Positions 53,409 to 61,941 of a stretch of 64,000 nt of DNA are shown here, piece after piece. The DNA is from UBA2259 sp964543485. GTDB taxonomy: Bacteria > Patescibacteriota > Dojkabacteria > SC72. The stretch's first letter is position 1; each line of letters starts with the position of its first letter. Where the stretch lies: NCBI GenBank assembly GCA_964543485.1, contig CAZIYI010000001.1, positions 1 through 64,000 on the forward strand, read 5' to 3'. Below the pieces are notes generated by a model that saw only the letters and a list, made by a program, of their open reading frames with translations, searched no databases and was not told the origin of the DNA. Position numbers and translations under genes: made by a program.

Positions 53409-54452
53409 ATGAAAAAAGAGTATTCCAAACTTAAAAAGTTAATAGAGAGAAGTAGTAACATATTGATACTTACACATAGAGGACCAGATTTCGATGGTTT
53501 CTGTAGTGCACTAATCCTTAAAAACTTTTTAAATACCTACTATCCTAAAAAAACAGTTTCATTTAAAACTAAACAGTATCCTACTCAAAAGATTCCGTTA
53601 ATGAATGAGATACAGATAGTACAAAGATTAGATGCATCAGATGAAGAACTAATACTCATTGTTGATGCAGGTAATTGGGATATATGCACCACAAGTGAGG
53701 ATACTATTCAGTTAACCAAATCAAAAGTTGCAATCATAGATCATCATTCAACAAACCCGATGGATGCTCAGGTAGTAATTAACGATGGTATGAGTTCTGC
53801 AACAGAACAGGTTTTAGATTTTTGCATACAGGTAAAAGGTAAGAAGTATGTAATATCTCAAGAGGTTTCTACATTGGGTCAGATTGGGATTGTATTTGAT
53901 ACAGGTAGATTTATCTTTGACAATACTAAACCAGAGACCTATGAATTGATGGCTAAATTAAGAAGGGTATATCCATTAGATTTAGAAGATTTTGAATACA
54001 AAAATGCTAAGTTTCCAGTCGATGCCCTGCTTCCATTAAAGATATATATACAAAATATTCATATCATTAATGATATGGCGTATTCATATATTAATTTAAG
54101 TGATGTAAAGAATTTTAATTTAACAAAGATAGGGGTGAATAGCGCACAGGAGTTTGTAAGAGATAATATAGTGAGATATATACAGGGAATACATTGGGGG
54201 TTTGTAGTTAAACCATCGTTTACTAATGATAATGAGTGGAAAGTATCATTTAGAAGTAGTAAAGGATATCAAGAGGTAGCAGGAATTGCGGAGCTATTAA
54301 ATGGTGGTGGCCATCAGTACTCTGCAGCTTCTAGAGTAACTGCCCCAGAGGGTGATCAAGCAGTAAAGATTATCTTAGATACAATTAACAAAGCTTTAGC
54401 TACTCCGTTGGCTTCTGGCTCTCCTTCTCCAACTCCTTTACCTTCCACATAA
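53409..54452 (+). CDS. DHH/DHHA1 phosphoesterase, NrnA-like
   Basis: 347 aa. Metal ligands are seen in LTHRGPDFDG (His23, Asp27, Asp29), IVDAGNWD, and the DHH box IDHHST; the C-terminal DHHA1 domain ends with GGGHQYSAAS. NrnA-like enzymes degrade short RNA fragments and dephosphorylate pAp. The tail is Pro/Ser-rich (PLASGSPSPTPLPST). Its last 53 nt overlap the opposite-strand 116-aa gene. A TATACT box lies 13 nt before the ATG. Confidence 0.88.
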   Translation: MKKEYSKLKKLIERSSNILILTHRGPDFDGFCSALILKNFLNTYYPKKTVSFKTKQYPTQKIPLMNEIQIVQRLDASDEELILIVDAGNWDICTTSEDTIQLTKSKVAIIDHHSTNPMDAQVVINDGMSSATEQVLDFCIQVKGKKYVISQEVSTLGQIGIVFDTGRFIFDNTKPETYELMAKLRRVYPLDLEDFEYKNAKFPVDALLPLKIYIQNIHIINDMAYSYINLSDVKNFNLTKIGVNSAQEFVRDNIVRYIQGIHWGFVVKPSFTNDNEWKVSFRSSKGYQEVAGIAELLNGGGHQYSAASRVTAPEGDQAVKIILDTINKALATPLASGSPSPTPLPST

Positions 54453-54750
54453 ATATCCTACTTCTATCTTTTGCTTTAGGGTAATCTATTGCAAAACTGT
54501 ATGCTGTTTCTAATATTACTCTTGGTTTCTCTTTAGCCCATTTGATATACATAGTTGTTCTTTTAGTATCTCCTAACTTACCTGCTAAACTTAATCCATA
54601 GTATTGATACTCTTTGGATATATATTTATGTTTATCATTGATAACGACATTCTTTTTAGAATACTCCTGCGTATCAAATAGCTCACCTTGAGATTTAGTT
54701 TCAGTTTTCTGTTCTTTAAGTTTTAAAAAGATATCTTTTAATGATTCCAT
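54400..54750 (-). CDS. hypothetical protein coupled to lysS
   Basis: 116 aa, charged, with Lys/Glu-rich helices and a YPKAKDRSRIFMWKVKELEKE end. Family not recognised with certainty; it resembles small conserved proteins of CPR genomes. The ATG directly abuts the lysS stop (no gap), which suggests translational coupling. The 3' end overlaps the DHH gene by 53 nt on the opposite strand, and both reading frames look real. Confidence 0.6.
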   Translation of the reverse strand: MESLKDIFLKLKEQKTETKSQGELFDTQEYSKKNVVINDKHKYISKEYQYYGLSLAGKLGDTKRTTMYIKWAKEKPRVILETAYSFAIDYPKAKDRSRIFMWKVKELEKESQKPTE

Positions 54751-56271
54751 CTACTTCTTTTTACCCTTAGGTAGAATACTCTCATATATCTGTTTTGTAG
54801 ATTGGTCTAACTCTGTTTTCATTTGAGGAAATAGAGTACCCTCTCTACCAGATATATCTTCCATAAACCAGAATACTCTTTCACTCTGACCGTATCCACT
54901 TGTAGGAGGCATACCGTACTCTAACATCTCTACAAAATCTATATCTAACATCTGTGCTTCTTCATCACCACTATCTCTTAATCTCTGCTGTTCCATAAAT
55001 CTTTCTAACTGGTCTTGTGGATCATTTATCTCAGAGTATCCATTACCTAGTTCACTACCAGCTATAATTACCTGGAATCTTTCTGTTAATTTACTGTCTT
55101 CTTTTTTAGATTTAGCTAATGGAGATAGAAACATAGGATGGTTAACAAGAAATGCTGGACCTGATACTGTTGCCCTAATTATCTTCCACATGTTATCAAT
55201 CATTCTACTCCTATTCATTTCTCCATCTAACTCAATATTTTTATCCTTTAGAGCTTTAAGTAGTACTTCATCTGAATCATTAAATATGTCTACTCCAAAA
55301 TTCTTTTTAATAACCTCTGAAAAATCTATCTCCTCCCATTCCTTAGATAAATCAAATGTATGACCCCTTGTAGTAAACTCTGTTTTACCATACACCTTGT
55401 TAGCAATCTCTAAGAAAAGATCTTTGACTAACTTCATGTTATCTTTGTAATCAGCGTATGCCCAATACCATTCAATATCGTAAAACTCTTGTAGATGTTC
55501 ATCATCCATACCCTCATTTCTAAAGTTAGGACCAAAGGTATATATCTTTTCAAACCCTCCCCCTATCAATCTTTTCTGGTATAGCTCTGTAGATATTCTT
55601 AAGTATAGATCAATATCTAGAGCATTATGATGTGTTTTAAATGGCTTTGCATCTGCACCACCTGTTACTACTTCTAGTACTGGTACTTCTACTTCCAAAA
55701 AACCATGAGTTTTAAGAAACTCTCTTTGTACTTCCCAGAATTTTGCCTTTCTCTTAAATAGCTTAACTCTATCTTCGTTAATTACTAAGTCTAAATATCT
55801 TCTTCTGAATTTCTGCTCTTTGTTTTTTAATTTTCTTGGTATTGGTCTAAGAGATTTAGTAAGTAATCTAATACCTTTTGCAATTACAGAAATTTCACCT
55901 GTTTTACTCTTACCAATCTCTCCTCTTACTTCTATGAAATCTGCTAAATCTAGTAGTTCTAAGTTCTCCCAACTTAATGACTCTTTCTCATTTTCTAACC
56001 AATCGCTTTTTGCAATGATTTGAATATTTCCTGTTTGATCTTTAATATCAGCAAAAAGTAATTTACCATATGTTCTCCATCCAGTAATACGTCCAGCTAC
56101 TGTATGGGTTTTACCTTCATACTTTTCAAAATCTTTTTTAATATCTCCAATCTGAATATCTCTTTCTGAATTAGATGGGTACGGATTTATACCTAGCCCT
56201 TTAAGTTTCTCTAATTTCTCTAATCTTACTTTTCTCTGACCAATTAGATTACTTTTCAAAGAATCTTCCAT
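54751..56271 (-). CDS. lysS: lysyl-tRNA synthetase, class II
   Basis: 506 aa. N-terminal OB-fold (VAGRITGWRTYGKLLFADIKDQTG), then the class-II catalytic core: FRRRYLDLV, FLEVEVPVLE for motif 1 region, FGPNFRNEGMD for motif 2, and a C-terminal motif-3 region with LEYGMPPTSGYGQSERVFW. Charges tRNA-Lys, including the CUU species at 3.3 kb. The standard length indicates no truncation. It heads a two-gene operon with the 116-aa gene. Confidence 0.96.
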   Translation of the reverse strand: MEDSLKSNLIGQRKVRLEKLEKLKGLGINPYPSNSERDIQIGDIKKDFEKYEGKTHTVAGRITGWRTYGKLLFADIKDQTGNIQIIAKSDWLENEKESLSWENLELLDLADFIEVRGEIGKSKTGEISVIAKGIRLLTKSLRPIPRKLKNKEQKFRRRYLDLVINEDRVKLFKRKAKFWEVQREFLKTHGFLEVEVPVLEVVTGGADAKPFKTHHNALDIDLYLRISTELYQKRLIGGGFEKIYTFGPNFRNEGMDDEHLQEFYDIEWYWAYADYKDNMKLVKDLFLEIANKVYGKTEFTTRGHTFDLSKEWEEIDFSEVIKKNFGVDIFNDSDEVLLKALKDKNIELDGEMNRSRMIDNMWKIIRATVSGPAFLVNHPMFLSPLAKSKKEDSKLTERFQVIIAGSELGNGYSEINDPQDQLERFMEQQRLRDSGDEEAQMLDIDFVEMLEYGMPPTSGYGQSERVFWFMEDISGREGTLFPQMKTELDQSTKQIYESILPKGKKK

Positions 56272-56327
56272 TTAAAAATGCATTTCCAATTTAATATATT
56301 TCTCTGAATTATATCACACCATTAAAC

Positions 56328-57206
56328 CTATTCGTGTATTAATATATGATCTCCTTTCTCAAATATTTCATAAAGATATTTAGAATCTTCGTAGAGCATA
56401 CGTATACAACCCCCGCTTCTTCGGACACCAATGTTAGTTGTTGGTTCATATACTTTTTTACCATTTTCATCATACCACCATATTAGTGCGTGAAGACCAT
56501 ACCACGAATCTTGTCTTTTAGAGTAGTAAAAGGCCATCCAATATGGCATATATCTTCCTGTAGGAGCTATGGGGGATATCCCTTTATCAACTATTGGAAA
56601 TACTCCGTATACCTCATAGCCAACTTTAGGACCAGAGAGAAGTATTTCTTTTTCTACTTTGCCGTCTATCCATACATACAGTTTCTGTTTTGAGTTATCA
56701 ATCTCAATATATTTGTTAGAGTATCTTCCATCTGTAGCAGGTAGGTCTTTTGTTTGTATTAAAATTTGGGTGTCTTTTCCTGATTTAAATCCGTTGTATA
56801 CATCTTTAAATATATTACTTAAATCTGGTATCATATCTTCTTTCCAATATATGAAACCACCTTTGCTGCTCTGTGCCATTGTTTTACCTCCGTAATACTT
56901 TTCAAGATGAGGAATTACCGAATCTAATACACTCTGATATATTGCATTCTCATTGGCTATTCCATCTTCTACTAATTCTTCACTAGACAACCATACGCAA
57001 CTTTTTTTTTCAGCATCACATATTGAAACAGAGAATTTTTTCTCTTCTTTGGTTTCCTGTATCAATTGCTCAGCCCCAATTACTTCTGAAGGGCTTTCAT
57101 TTATCTGTTGTTCTTTCGTTAATGAATATACAAATACAAAAGTTAGTATCCCAACTAGAAAAATATTAACAACTGTTAATGTCTTGAGGGCAGTTTGATC
57201 TTTCAT
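56328..57206 (-). CDS. membrane-anchored L,D-transpeptidase (YkuD)
   Basis: 292 aa. One TM (about 9-28) then an outside region; the C-terminal YkuD domain starts near 165 with YIEIDNSKQKLYVWIDG. His239 (GLHAL) and the catalytic Cys267 (SGGCIRM) are visible; most family members have SHGC, so here the His next to the Cys is Gly. Forms 3-3 peptidoglycan cross-links or anchors proteins to the wall. Single gene on the minus strand; convergent to none. Confidence 0.85.
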   Translation of the reverse strand: MKDQTALKTLTVVNIFLVGILTFVFVYSLTKEQQINESPSEVIGAEQLIQETKEEKKFSVSICDAEKKSCVWLSSEELVEDGIANENAIYQSVLDSVIPHLEKYYGGKTMAQSSKGGFIYWKEDMIPDLSNIFKDVYNGFKSGKDTQILIQTKDLPATDGRYSNKYIEIDNSKQKLYVWIDGKVEKEILLSGPKVGYEVYGVFPIVDKGISPIAPTGRYMPYWMAFYYSKRQDSWYGLHALIWWYDENGKKVYEPTTNIGVRRSGGCIRMLYEDSKYLYEIFEKGDHILIHE

Positions 57207-57287
57207 ATATTCATATTATCAGATATTAGATACATACTAAAAGAAGATGATGTATAATAATAGAAATTAAAATGAGATTTTTAATAG

Positions 57288-58580
57288 ATGACAGAAGATA
57301 TATTACAAAAGATTACAGCATTAGCTAAAAGGAGAGGGATAATCTTTCCTAATTCTGAAATATATGGTGGTATAGGGGGTTTCTATGATTACGGTCCTGT
57401 TGGTGTAGAGATGAAAAACAATTTAAAAAGGTATTGGTGGAAGAACATTGTAGATAGAAGGGAGAATGTTGTTGGTATAGATGGGAGTATTATCTCACAT
57501 CCAAAGGTGTGGGAGGCATCAGGGCACCTTACAGGGTTTGCTGATGAGGTAGTTGAGTGCAAGAAGTGTCATCAGAGATTTAGGCCCGAAGATATTGAAG
57601 ATAAATGCCTGAAGTGTGGTAGTTTGGAGTTTACTGATAGTAGGAAGTATAACCTACTTTTTAAAACAGAGGTTGGTGTATTAGAGGGAGAAAAGATGGA
57701 CGTATATTTAAGGGGTGAGGCATGTCAGAATATATATTTAGATTTTAAAAATATTGTTGATTCTACTAGACAACAGATTCCTTTTGGTATTGCACAGATT
57801 GGCAAGGCATTTAGAAATGAGGTTACCCCTAACAAGCTAACTTATAGGACTAGAGAATTTGAACAGTGGGATTTACAGTTTTTTGTTCAGCCAAAAGATA
57901 TGGATCAGTGGTTTGAGTATTGGAAAGAGGAAAGAATGGCTTTTTATAAAGGGTTGTATAGAAAAACTGAGAACTTAAGATTTTTTGAACATCCAAAGGA
58001 TAAATTAGCTTTCTATGCTAAGAAGGCCTTTGATATTGAGTATCAGACACCTTGGGGATGGTCTGAAAATGAGGGTATTCATTGGAGAGGTGATTATGAT
58101 CTAACACAGCATGCTAAATTCTCAAACAAGGATCTATCATATACAGATGCTCTTACAAATGAAAAGTATATTCCTTGGATAGTGGAAACTTCTGGTGGTG
58201 TTGATAGAACTTTGTTCTTCTTGCTTTTAGATAGTTACGAAGAGGAAGATTTGGGTAATGGGAATATGAGGACTGTATTAAAGGTTAACAAAGATATAGC
58301 TGCATACAGGGCTGCAGTATTTCCATTGGTGAGTAACAAAGAAGAGATTGTTAAAAAAGGTAGAGATATATTCTCTATGCTTTCTGATAGTTTCAAAGTA
58401 GTATGGGATGATAGGGGGAATATTGGTAAAAGGTATAGATATCAAGATGAAATTGGTACTCCTTTCTGTATTACTGTTGATTATGAAACATTAGAAAATG
58501 ATACAGTTACTGTAAGAGATAGGGATACTATGAAACAGGAAAGAGTTAAGATTGAAGATTTAATATCTGTAATTAACTAA
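57288..58580 (+). CDS. glyS: glycyl-tRNA synthetase, alpha2 type
   Basis: 430 aa, like the dimeric (archaeal/eukaryote and Thermus-like) form. GGIGGFYDYGPVG for motif 1, a zinc site from CX2C pairs (CKKC and CLKC), FGIAQIGKAFRNE for motif 2 and VETSGGVDRTLFF for motif 3. The C-terminal anticodon-binding domain begins near AAVFPLVS. The segment RPETAQG of most enzymes reads RGEACQN here (residues 142-148). Charges tRNA-Gly. Its stop overlaps the convergent Gre-like gene by 4 nt. Confidence 0.94.
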   Translation: MTEDILQKITALAKRRGIIFPNSEIYGGIGGFYDYGPVGVEMKNNLKRYWWKNIVDRRENVVGIDGSIISHPKVWEASGHLTGFADEVVECKKCHQRFRPEDIEDKCLKCGSLEFTDSRKYNLLFKTEVGVLEGEKMDVYLRGEACQNIYLDFKNIVDSTRQQIPFGIAQIGKAFRNEVTPNKLTYRTREFEQWDLQFFVQPKDMDQWFEYWKEERMAFYKGLYRKTENLRFFEHPKDKLAFYAKKAFDIEYQTPWGWSENEGIHWRGDYDLTQHAKFSNKDLSYTDALTNEKYIPWIVETSGGVDRTLFFLLLDSYEEEDLGNGNMRTVLKVNKDIAAYRAAVFPLVSNKEEIVKKGRDIFSMLSDSFKVVWDDRGNIGKRYRYQDEIGTPFCITVDYETLENDTVTVRDRDTMKQERVKIEDLISVIN

Positions 58581-59065
58581 CAAACTTCAAGAATTTTATA
58601 CCTAAGTATATTTGCCCTTACTATGATAGTTATAGTGTCTCCTAGTTTTGCTTTTAGCAGTTTCTTTCCTAATGGGGAATCATCTGATATATAGTTTTTT
58701 AATGGGTCTGCTTCAAGTGATGATACTATTTTAAATTCTAATATCTTGTCTTTTTCTTTTACCTTTACTGTTGAGCCCAATTTAATCTTACTTGGTTCAC
58801 ATTTGTCTTTCTCCCCAATTATTTCATAGTTATCTAAGATATCATTAATTTCTTTAATTCTTTTTTGTATAGATTCTTTTTCCATAGAGATTATTCCTAA
58901 GTTTGCATCATCTTCATCGGAGTCTTCTCTTCTAGATTCTTCTAATCTATTTGTAGCATCAACTAAATCAACTTCTTGAAGTTTTTTTAACTCATCAATT
59001 AACTCGTTTTTCTTCTCATTAGTTATTTTGTATTTTTCTTTTTTTTGAAATACGGGAATATTCAT
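58577..59065 (-). CDS. divergent Gre-family transcription factor
   Basis: 162 aa. An N-terminal coiled-coil hairpin (about 12-75) with an acidic tip (DSDEDDANLG) is joined to an FKBP-like C-terminal domain (GSTVKVKE, then DSPLGKKLLKAKLGDTITI). Gre factors enter the RNA polymerase secondary channel and stimulate transcript cleavage. It differs strongly from the GreA at 59966-60436, so it may be a GreB-like or other regulator. Downstream of trmD on the same strand, 67 nt apart. Confidence 0.75.
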   Translation of the reverse strand: MNIPVFQKKEKYKITNEKKNELIDELKKLQEVDLVDATNRLEESRREDSDEDDANLGIISMEKESIQKRIKEINDILDNYEIIGEKDKCEPSKIKLGSTVKVKEKDKILEFKIVSSLEADPLKNYISDDSPLGKKLLKAKLGDTITIIVRANILRYKILEVC

Positions 59066-59132
59066 AAAGGGAAACTTAATATTAACTATTTAATTCTATT
59101 TGATTTATTCAATATGAACAAGGTGCAACAAT

Positions 59133-59771
59133 TTACTCAGATTGTTGTCTCCATTGCTTAATTTTTTGATGATTACCACTTAAAAGTACATCTGGGACTT
59201 TCCATCCATTAAAATTTTCTGGCTTAGTATATTGGTTGTAATCAGGAGTATCTGTATTAAAGGTTTCTGATATCAACGATTCTTCATTACCAAGCACACC
59301 TGGTATTAGTCTTGTAATACCGTCTACCAGTACTAGAGCTGGTAATTCTCCTCCTGATAGGACATACCTCCCTATTGAGAATTCATAGTCTACTAGATAG
59401 TCATGTATCCTTTGGTCAAATCCTTCGTAGTGTCCACAGAGGATTATATAGTGTGCATCTTCTTTTTGTGAGAATTCTTTTAACTTACTTTGTACTAACT
59501 CTTCACCTTTAGGAGTAGTAAGTATTACAATACTATTTTCTTTCTTTAAATCTTTTAAACAGTTAAATATTGGTTCTACTTTCATTACCATACCTGCACC
59601 ACCACCATATGGTGTGTCATCTACACTTTTATGTTTATCTAATGCCCAATCTCTTAGATTATGTATATCTATTTTAATTAGTTTTTTCTCTTGTGCGCGT
59701 TTAACAATACTGCTATTTGTATATGCAGATATTACTTCTGGAAAGATTGTTACTATATCAAAATGTATCAT
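59133..59771 (-). CDS. trmD: tRNA (guanine37-N1)-methyltransferase TrmD
   Basis: 212 aa, slightly short for the family. FDIVTIFPEV at the start, DDTPYGGGAGMVMKVEP, GHYEGFDQRI and the knotted SAM site YVLSGGELPALVLVDGITRLIPGVLG are visible. Methylates G37 of tRNAs with G36, such as the tRNA-Pro(GGG) of this window. Its start is only 5 bp after the 3' CCA of tRNA-Glu on the same strand, so both may be transcribed together. Confidence 0.95.
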   Translation of the reverse strand: MIHFDIVTIFPEVISAYTNSSIVKRAQEKKLIKIDIHNLRDWALDKHKSVDDTPYGGGAGMVMKVEPIFNCLKDLKKENSIVILTTPKGEELVQSKLKEFSQKEDAHYIILCGHYEGFDQRIHDYLVDYEFSIGRYVLSGGELPALVLVDGITRLIPGVLGNEESLISETFNTDTPDYNQYTKPENFNGWKVPDVLLSGNHQKIKQWRQQSE

Positions 59772-59776
59772 TGTAT

Positions 59777-59851
59777 TGGTACCGCTACAGGGAATCGAAC
59801 CCTGATTGCATGATTGAGAATCATGCGTCCTAACCGTTAGACGATAGCGGC
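59777..59851 (-). tRNA. tRNA-Glu (anticodon CUC), CCA encoded
   Basis: Minus strand: acceptor GCCGCTA/TAGCGGT (G1-U72 wobble), D-arm, anticodon stem CATGA/TCATG with loop TTCTCAA (anticodon CUC), T-arm CAGGG-TTCGATT-CCCTG. The discriminator A is followed by an encoded CCA (59777-59779), unlike the two other tRNAs in the window. The G1-U72 pair is unusual for glutamate tRNA. Confidence 0.95.
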
Positions 59852-59905
59852 ATAACTAAGTATTTTATCATAAATATATAATCTCATAAACAGTATTTTC
59901 TGTTA

Positions 59906-59934
59906 TTGACAACAATAATAAATACGTATATTAT
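59906..59934 (+). promoter_or_regulatory. consensus sigma70 promoter of greA
   Basis: TTGACA (59906-59911), a 17-nt spacer, then TATTAT (59929-59934); the leader is about 25 nt to the greA ATG at 59966. This is the best housekeeping promoter in the window on the plus strand. Confidence 0.8.
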
Positions 59935-59965
59935 ATGCTCCTATTAAATTAAATTCCCTCAAATT

Positions 59966-60436
59966 ATGACAGGGAAAAGATCTCAAGTACTGCTAACTAA
60001 AGAAGGATACGAAAAACTTAAAAAAGAACTTAAACACCGAGAGGGAGAGCTAAGGACTAAGTTACAAGAGACTCTAAATCAGATGCGTCTTCAGGGTGAT
60101 TTAAGAGAAAACGATGGATATACTATTGCTGTTGAAGATTTCCAGAATAATGAGGAAAAGATTTTAAAGATAAAAGAGATGTTGGATAATGGGAAAATAG
60201 TATCTAAAAGTAAATCATTGATTGTTGAAATTGGTACTCATGTAAGTATAGAGTGTGGTAAGGAGAATTTACGAGAGTACTATATTGTTGGTGAGAATGA
60301 GGCAAATCCATTAGAATCAAAAATATCATATAAATCCCCTATTGGAAGCTCTCTAATGGATAAAAAGAAAGGACAGAAGGTAGTTATTGAAACACCTGCT
60401 GGAAAGAAAGAGTACAAAATAAAGAGTATAGAGTAA
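59966..60436 (+). CDS. greA: transcription elongation factor GreA
   Basis: 156 aa, typical length. LLTKEGYEKLKKELKHREGEL starts the coiled coil; the tip GDLRENDGY has the two acidic residues (Asp and Glu) needed for cleavage; the FKBP-like part has KISYKSPIGSSLMDKKKGQKV. Rescues backtracked RNA polymerase. Its stop is directly adjacent to the stop of the convergent kinase gene (60437). Confidence 0.95.
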   Translation: MTGKRSQVLLTKEGYEKLKKELKHREGELRTKLQETLNQMRLQGDLRENDGYTIAVEDFQNNEEKILKIKEMLDNGKIVSKSKSLIVEIGTHVSIECGKENLREYYIVGENEANPLESKISYKSPIGSSLMDKKKGQKVVIETPAGKKEYKIKSIE

Positions 60437-61141
60437 CTATTTATGTATAAATGTTCCTAGTTTTAAAATATCACTTATATCTTCCTTCTCGTATAGAAAT
60501 TGTCCTCCTGTAACAAGGAAGGATATATTCTTTTTATCACAAAATAGTGAGCATTTCGCATCTACTGGTATGTGTTTATTTGGGACATGTTCTTGATTTG
60601 GTAATATTGAAAACATCTTGAAATACTCTTCCCAAGTCATATCTTTAATTGGCTTAGCATCAAAAAACTCCTTTGGGTCTTTGTTATAGATAAAATCAAT
60701 ATTGGATATTTTATAAACTCTATCTATCGTAAGAGCATCTGCAAATACTGCGGCATCCATATCTGTACTCCAACCAACTTTTAATCCCCCACTAATCATA
60801 TATCCTTTTTCTGATGAAAGGAGATATTCGAAACCATCTCCAAGTGTTTTTGGTACAAATATATCTTTGTCTTTTATAAAGGCAGATAGTATTGTTGCAT
60901 TTGTTTGAGTAATTGACATAGCTACATCATGAATACCATTCACATCTTTAATCGATTCTGAAACCTTACTTTCAATGTTTCTTGATAGTCCTCCTCCTCC
61001 AACAACTAATACAATATGATCGTATTTCTCTTTATTTGCTGTATACCATTTTTTAATACGAGCGAATAGATCAAAATTAATGTTTAGTAGATGGTCGTAT
61101 AGAATTGAGCCCCCTACTTTAATAACTATGCCTTTTTTCAT
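60437..61141 (-). CDS. amino-acid-kinase superfamily protein (UMP-kinase-like)
   Basis: 234 aa. IVIKVGGSILYD opens the fold, LVVGGGGLSR is the phosphate loop, and WSTDMDAAVFAD with NIDFIYNKDPKEF are the nucleotide-binding parts. The pattern is closest to archaeal-type UMP kinases (PyrH), but the acetylglutamate/carbamate kinase branches are not excluded. Its start overlaps the upstream membrane-protein gene by 4 nt. Confidence 0.75.
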   Translation of the reverse strand: MKKGIVIKVGGSILYDHLLNINFDLFARIKKWYTANKEKYDHIVLVVGGGGLSRNIESKVSESIKDVNGIHDVAMSITQTNATILSAFIKDKDIFVPKTLGDGFEYLLSSEKGYMISGGLKVGWSTDMDAAVFADALTIDRVYKISNIDFIYNKDPKEFFDAKPIKDMTWEEYFKMFSILPNQEHVPNKHIPVDAKCSLFCDKKNISFLVTGGQFLYEKEDISDILKLGTFIHK

Positions 61142-61938
61142 AATTTTAAGATTAATATTAAGGCAAGCATTGAATATATGAATGGAGCAAGATAATCAGC
61201 AAATTTTATCTTACCTGCAAATCTTATATTCCAAATAGATAGTATCAGATAGAATGCCAATGTGCCTACTGCAGGTATTACAAATATGTTTGTTTCAAAA
61301 AATATACCACATATTATTGCAACAAATACGGAAGATAATACAGTTAGAACAAAAGAGGACAATCCTTCCTTTCTATGGATTTTAATATCTGACCAGAAGA
61401 ATATTAAAGATGATAAAACTATTATTGGTAAAGAGATAAGCATAGATTGTCCTAATCTTACTACCACACTTAATATCATATAGAAAGAAGCAATACATAT
61501 AAAATCAAAGATTGCTCTTGTTTGTTTTTCAATAGAATAGATTTTTTTAAAAGAGCTCTTAACATTTAAAAATAGTATTAGAAGAAGAATGGATGCCATT
61601 ATTATCAAAACAATATCCATTACAAACTGAGTATTAAAATATACAAAAAGAAGAAGAGATGTATAGAAAATTATTGGTAATACAAAACATGTAAAGAATC
61701 TCTCTTTAAGGGATATTCTTTGTATTACTTCACTGTATTGTGATATTTTTCTTCCTGAATATAGGGCAAACGCTCTTATAAACCAAGTTAATATTAAAAG
61801 ATTTCCTAAGACACCACTTAGTATATACATATTATTCGGTGTATGTGTTGAGTATGAAAAATATATAGTTACTATTATAATTAGTACTAGATATAACATT
61901 TCATTTTTTAAGTTTACTTTATGTTTCAATTTTAGCAA
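61138..61938 (-). CDS. hypothetical multi-pass membrane protein
   Basis: 266 aa, about eight TM helices from near residue 13 to the C-terminus, with short polar loops (YSGRKISQYSEV, WSDIKIHRKEG). Family not recognised. Same-strand overlap with the kinase gene (4 nt) and a 3-nt gap to the CAP gene indicate one operon of three genes. Confidence 0.7.
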   Translation of the reverse strand: MLKLKHKVNLKNEMLYLVLIIIVTIYFSYSTHTPNNMYILSGVLGNLLILTWFIRAFALYSGRKISQYSEVIQRISLKERFFTCFVLPIIFYTSLLLFVYFNTQFVMDIVLIIMASILLLILFLNVKSSFKKIYSIEKQTRAIFDFICIASFYMILSVVVRLGQSMLISLPIIVLSSLIFFWSDIKIHRKEGLSSFVLTVLSSVFVAIICGIFFETNIFVIPAVGTLAFYLILSIWNIRFAGKIKFADYLAPFIYSMLALILILKL

Positions 61939-61941
61939 GTA

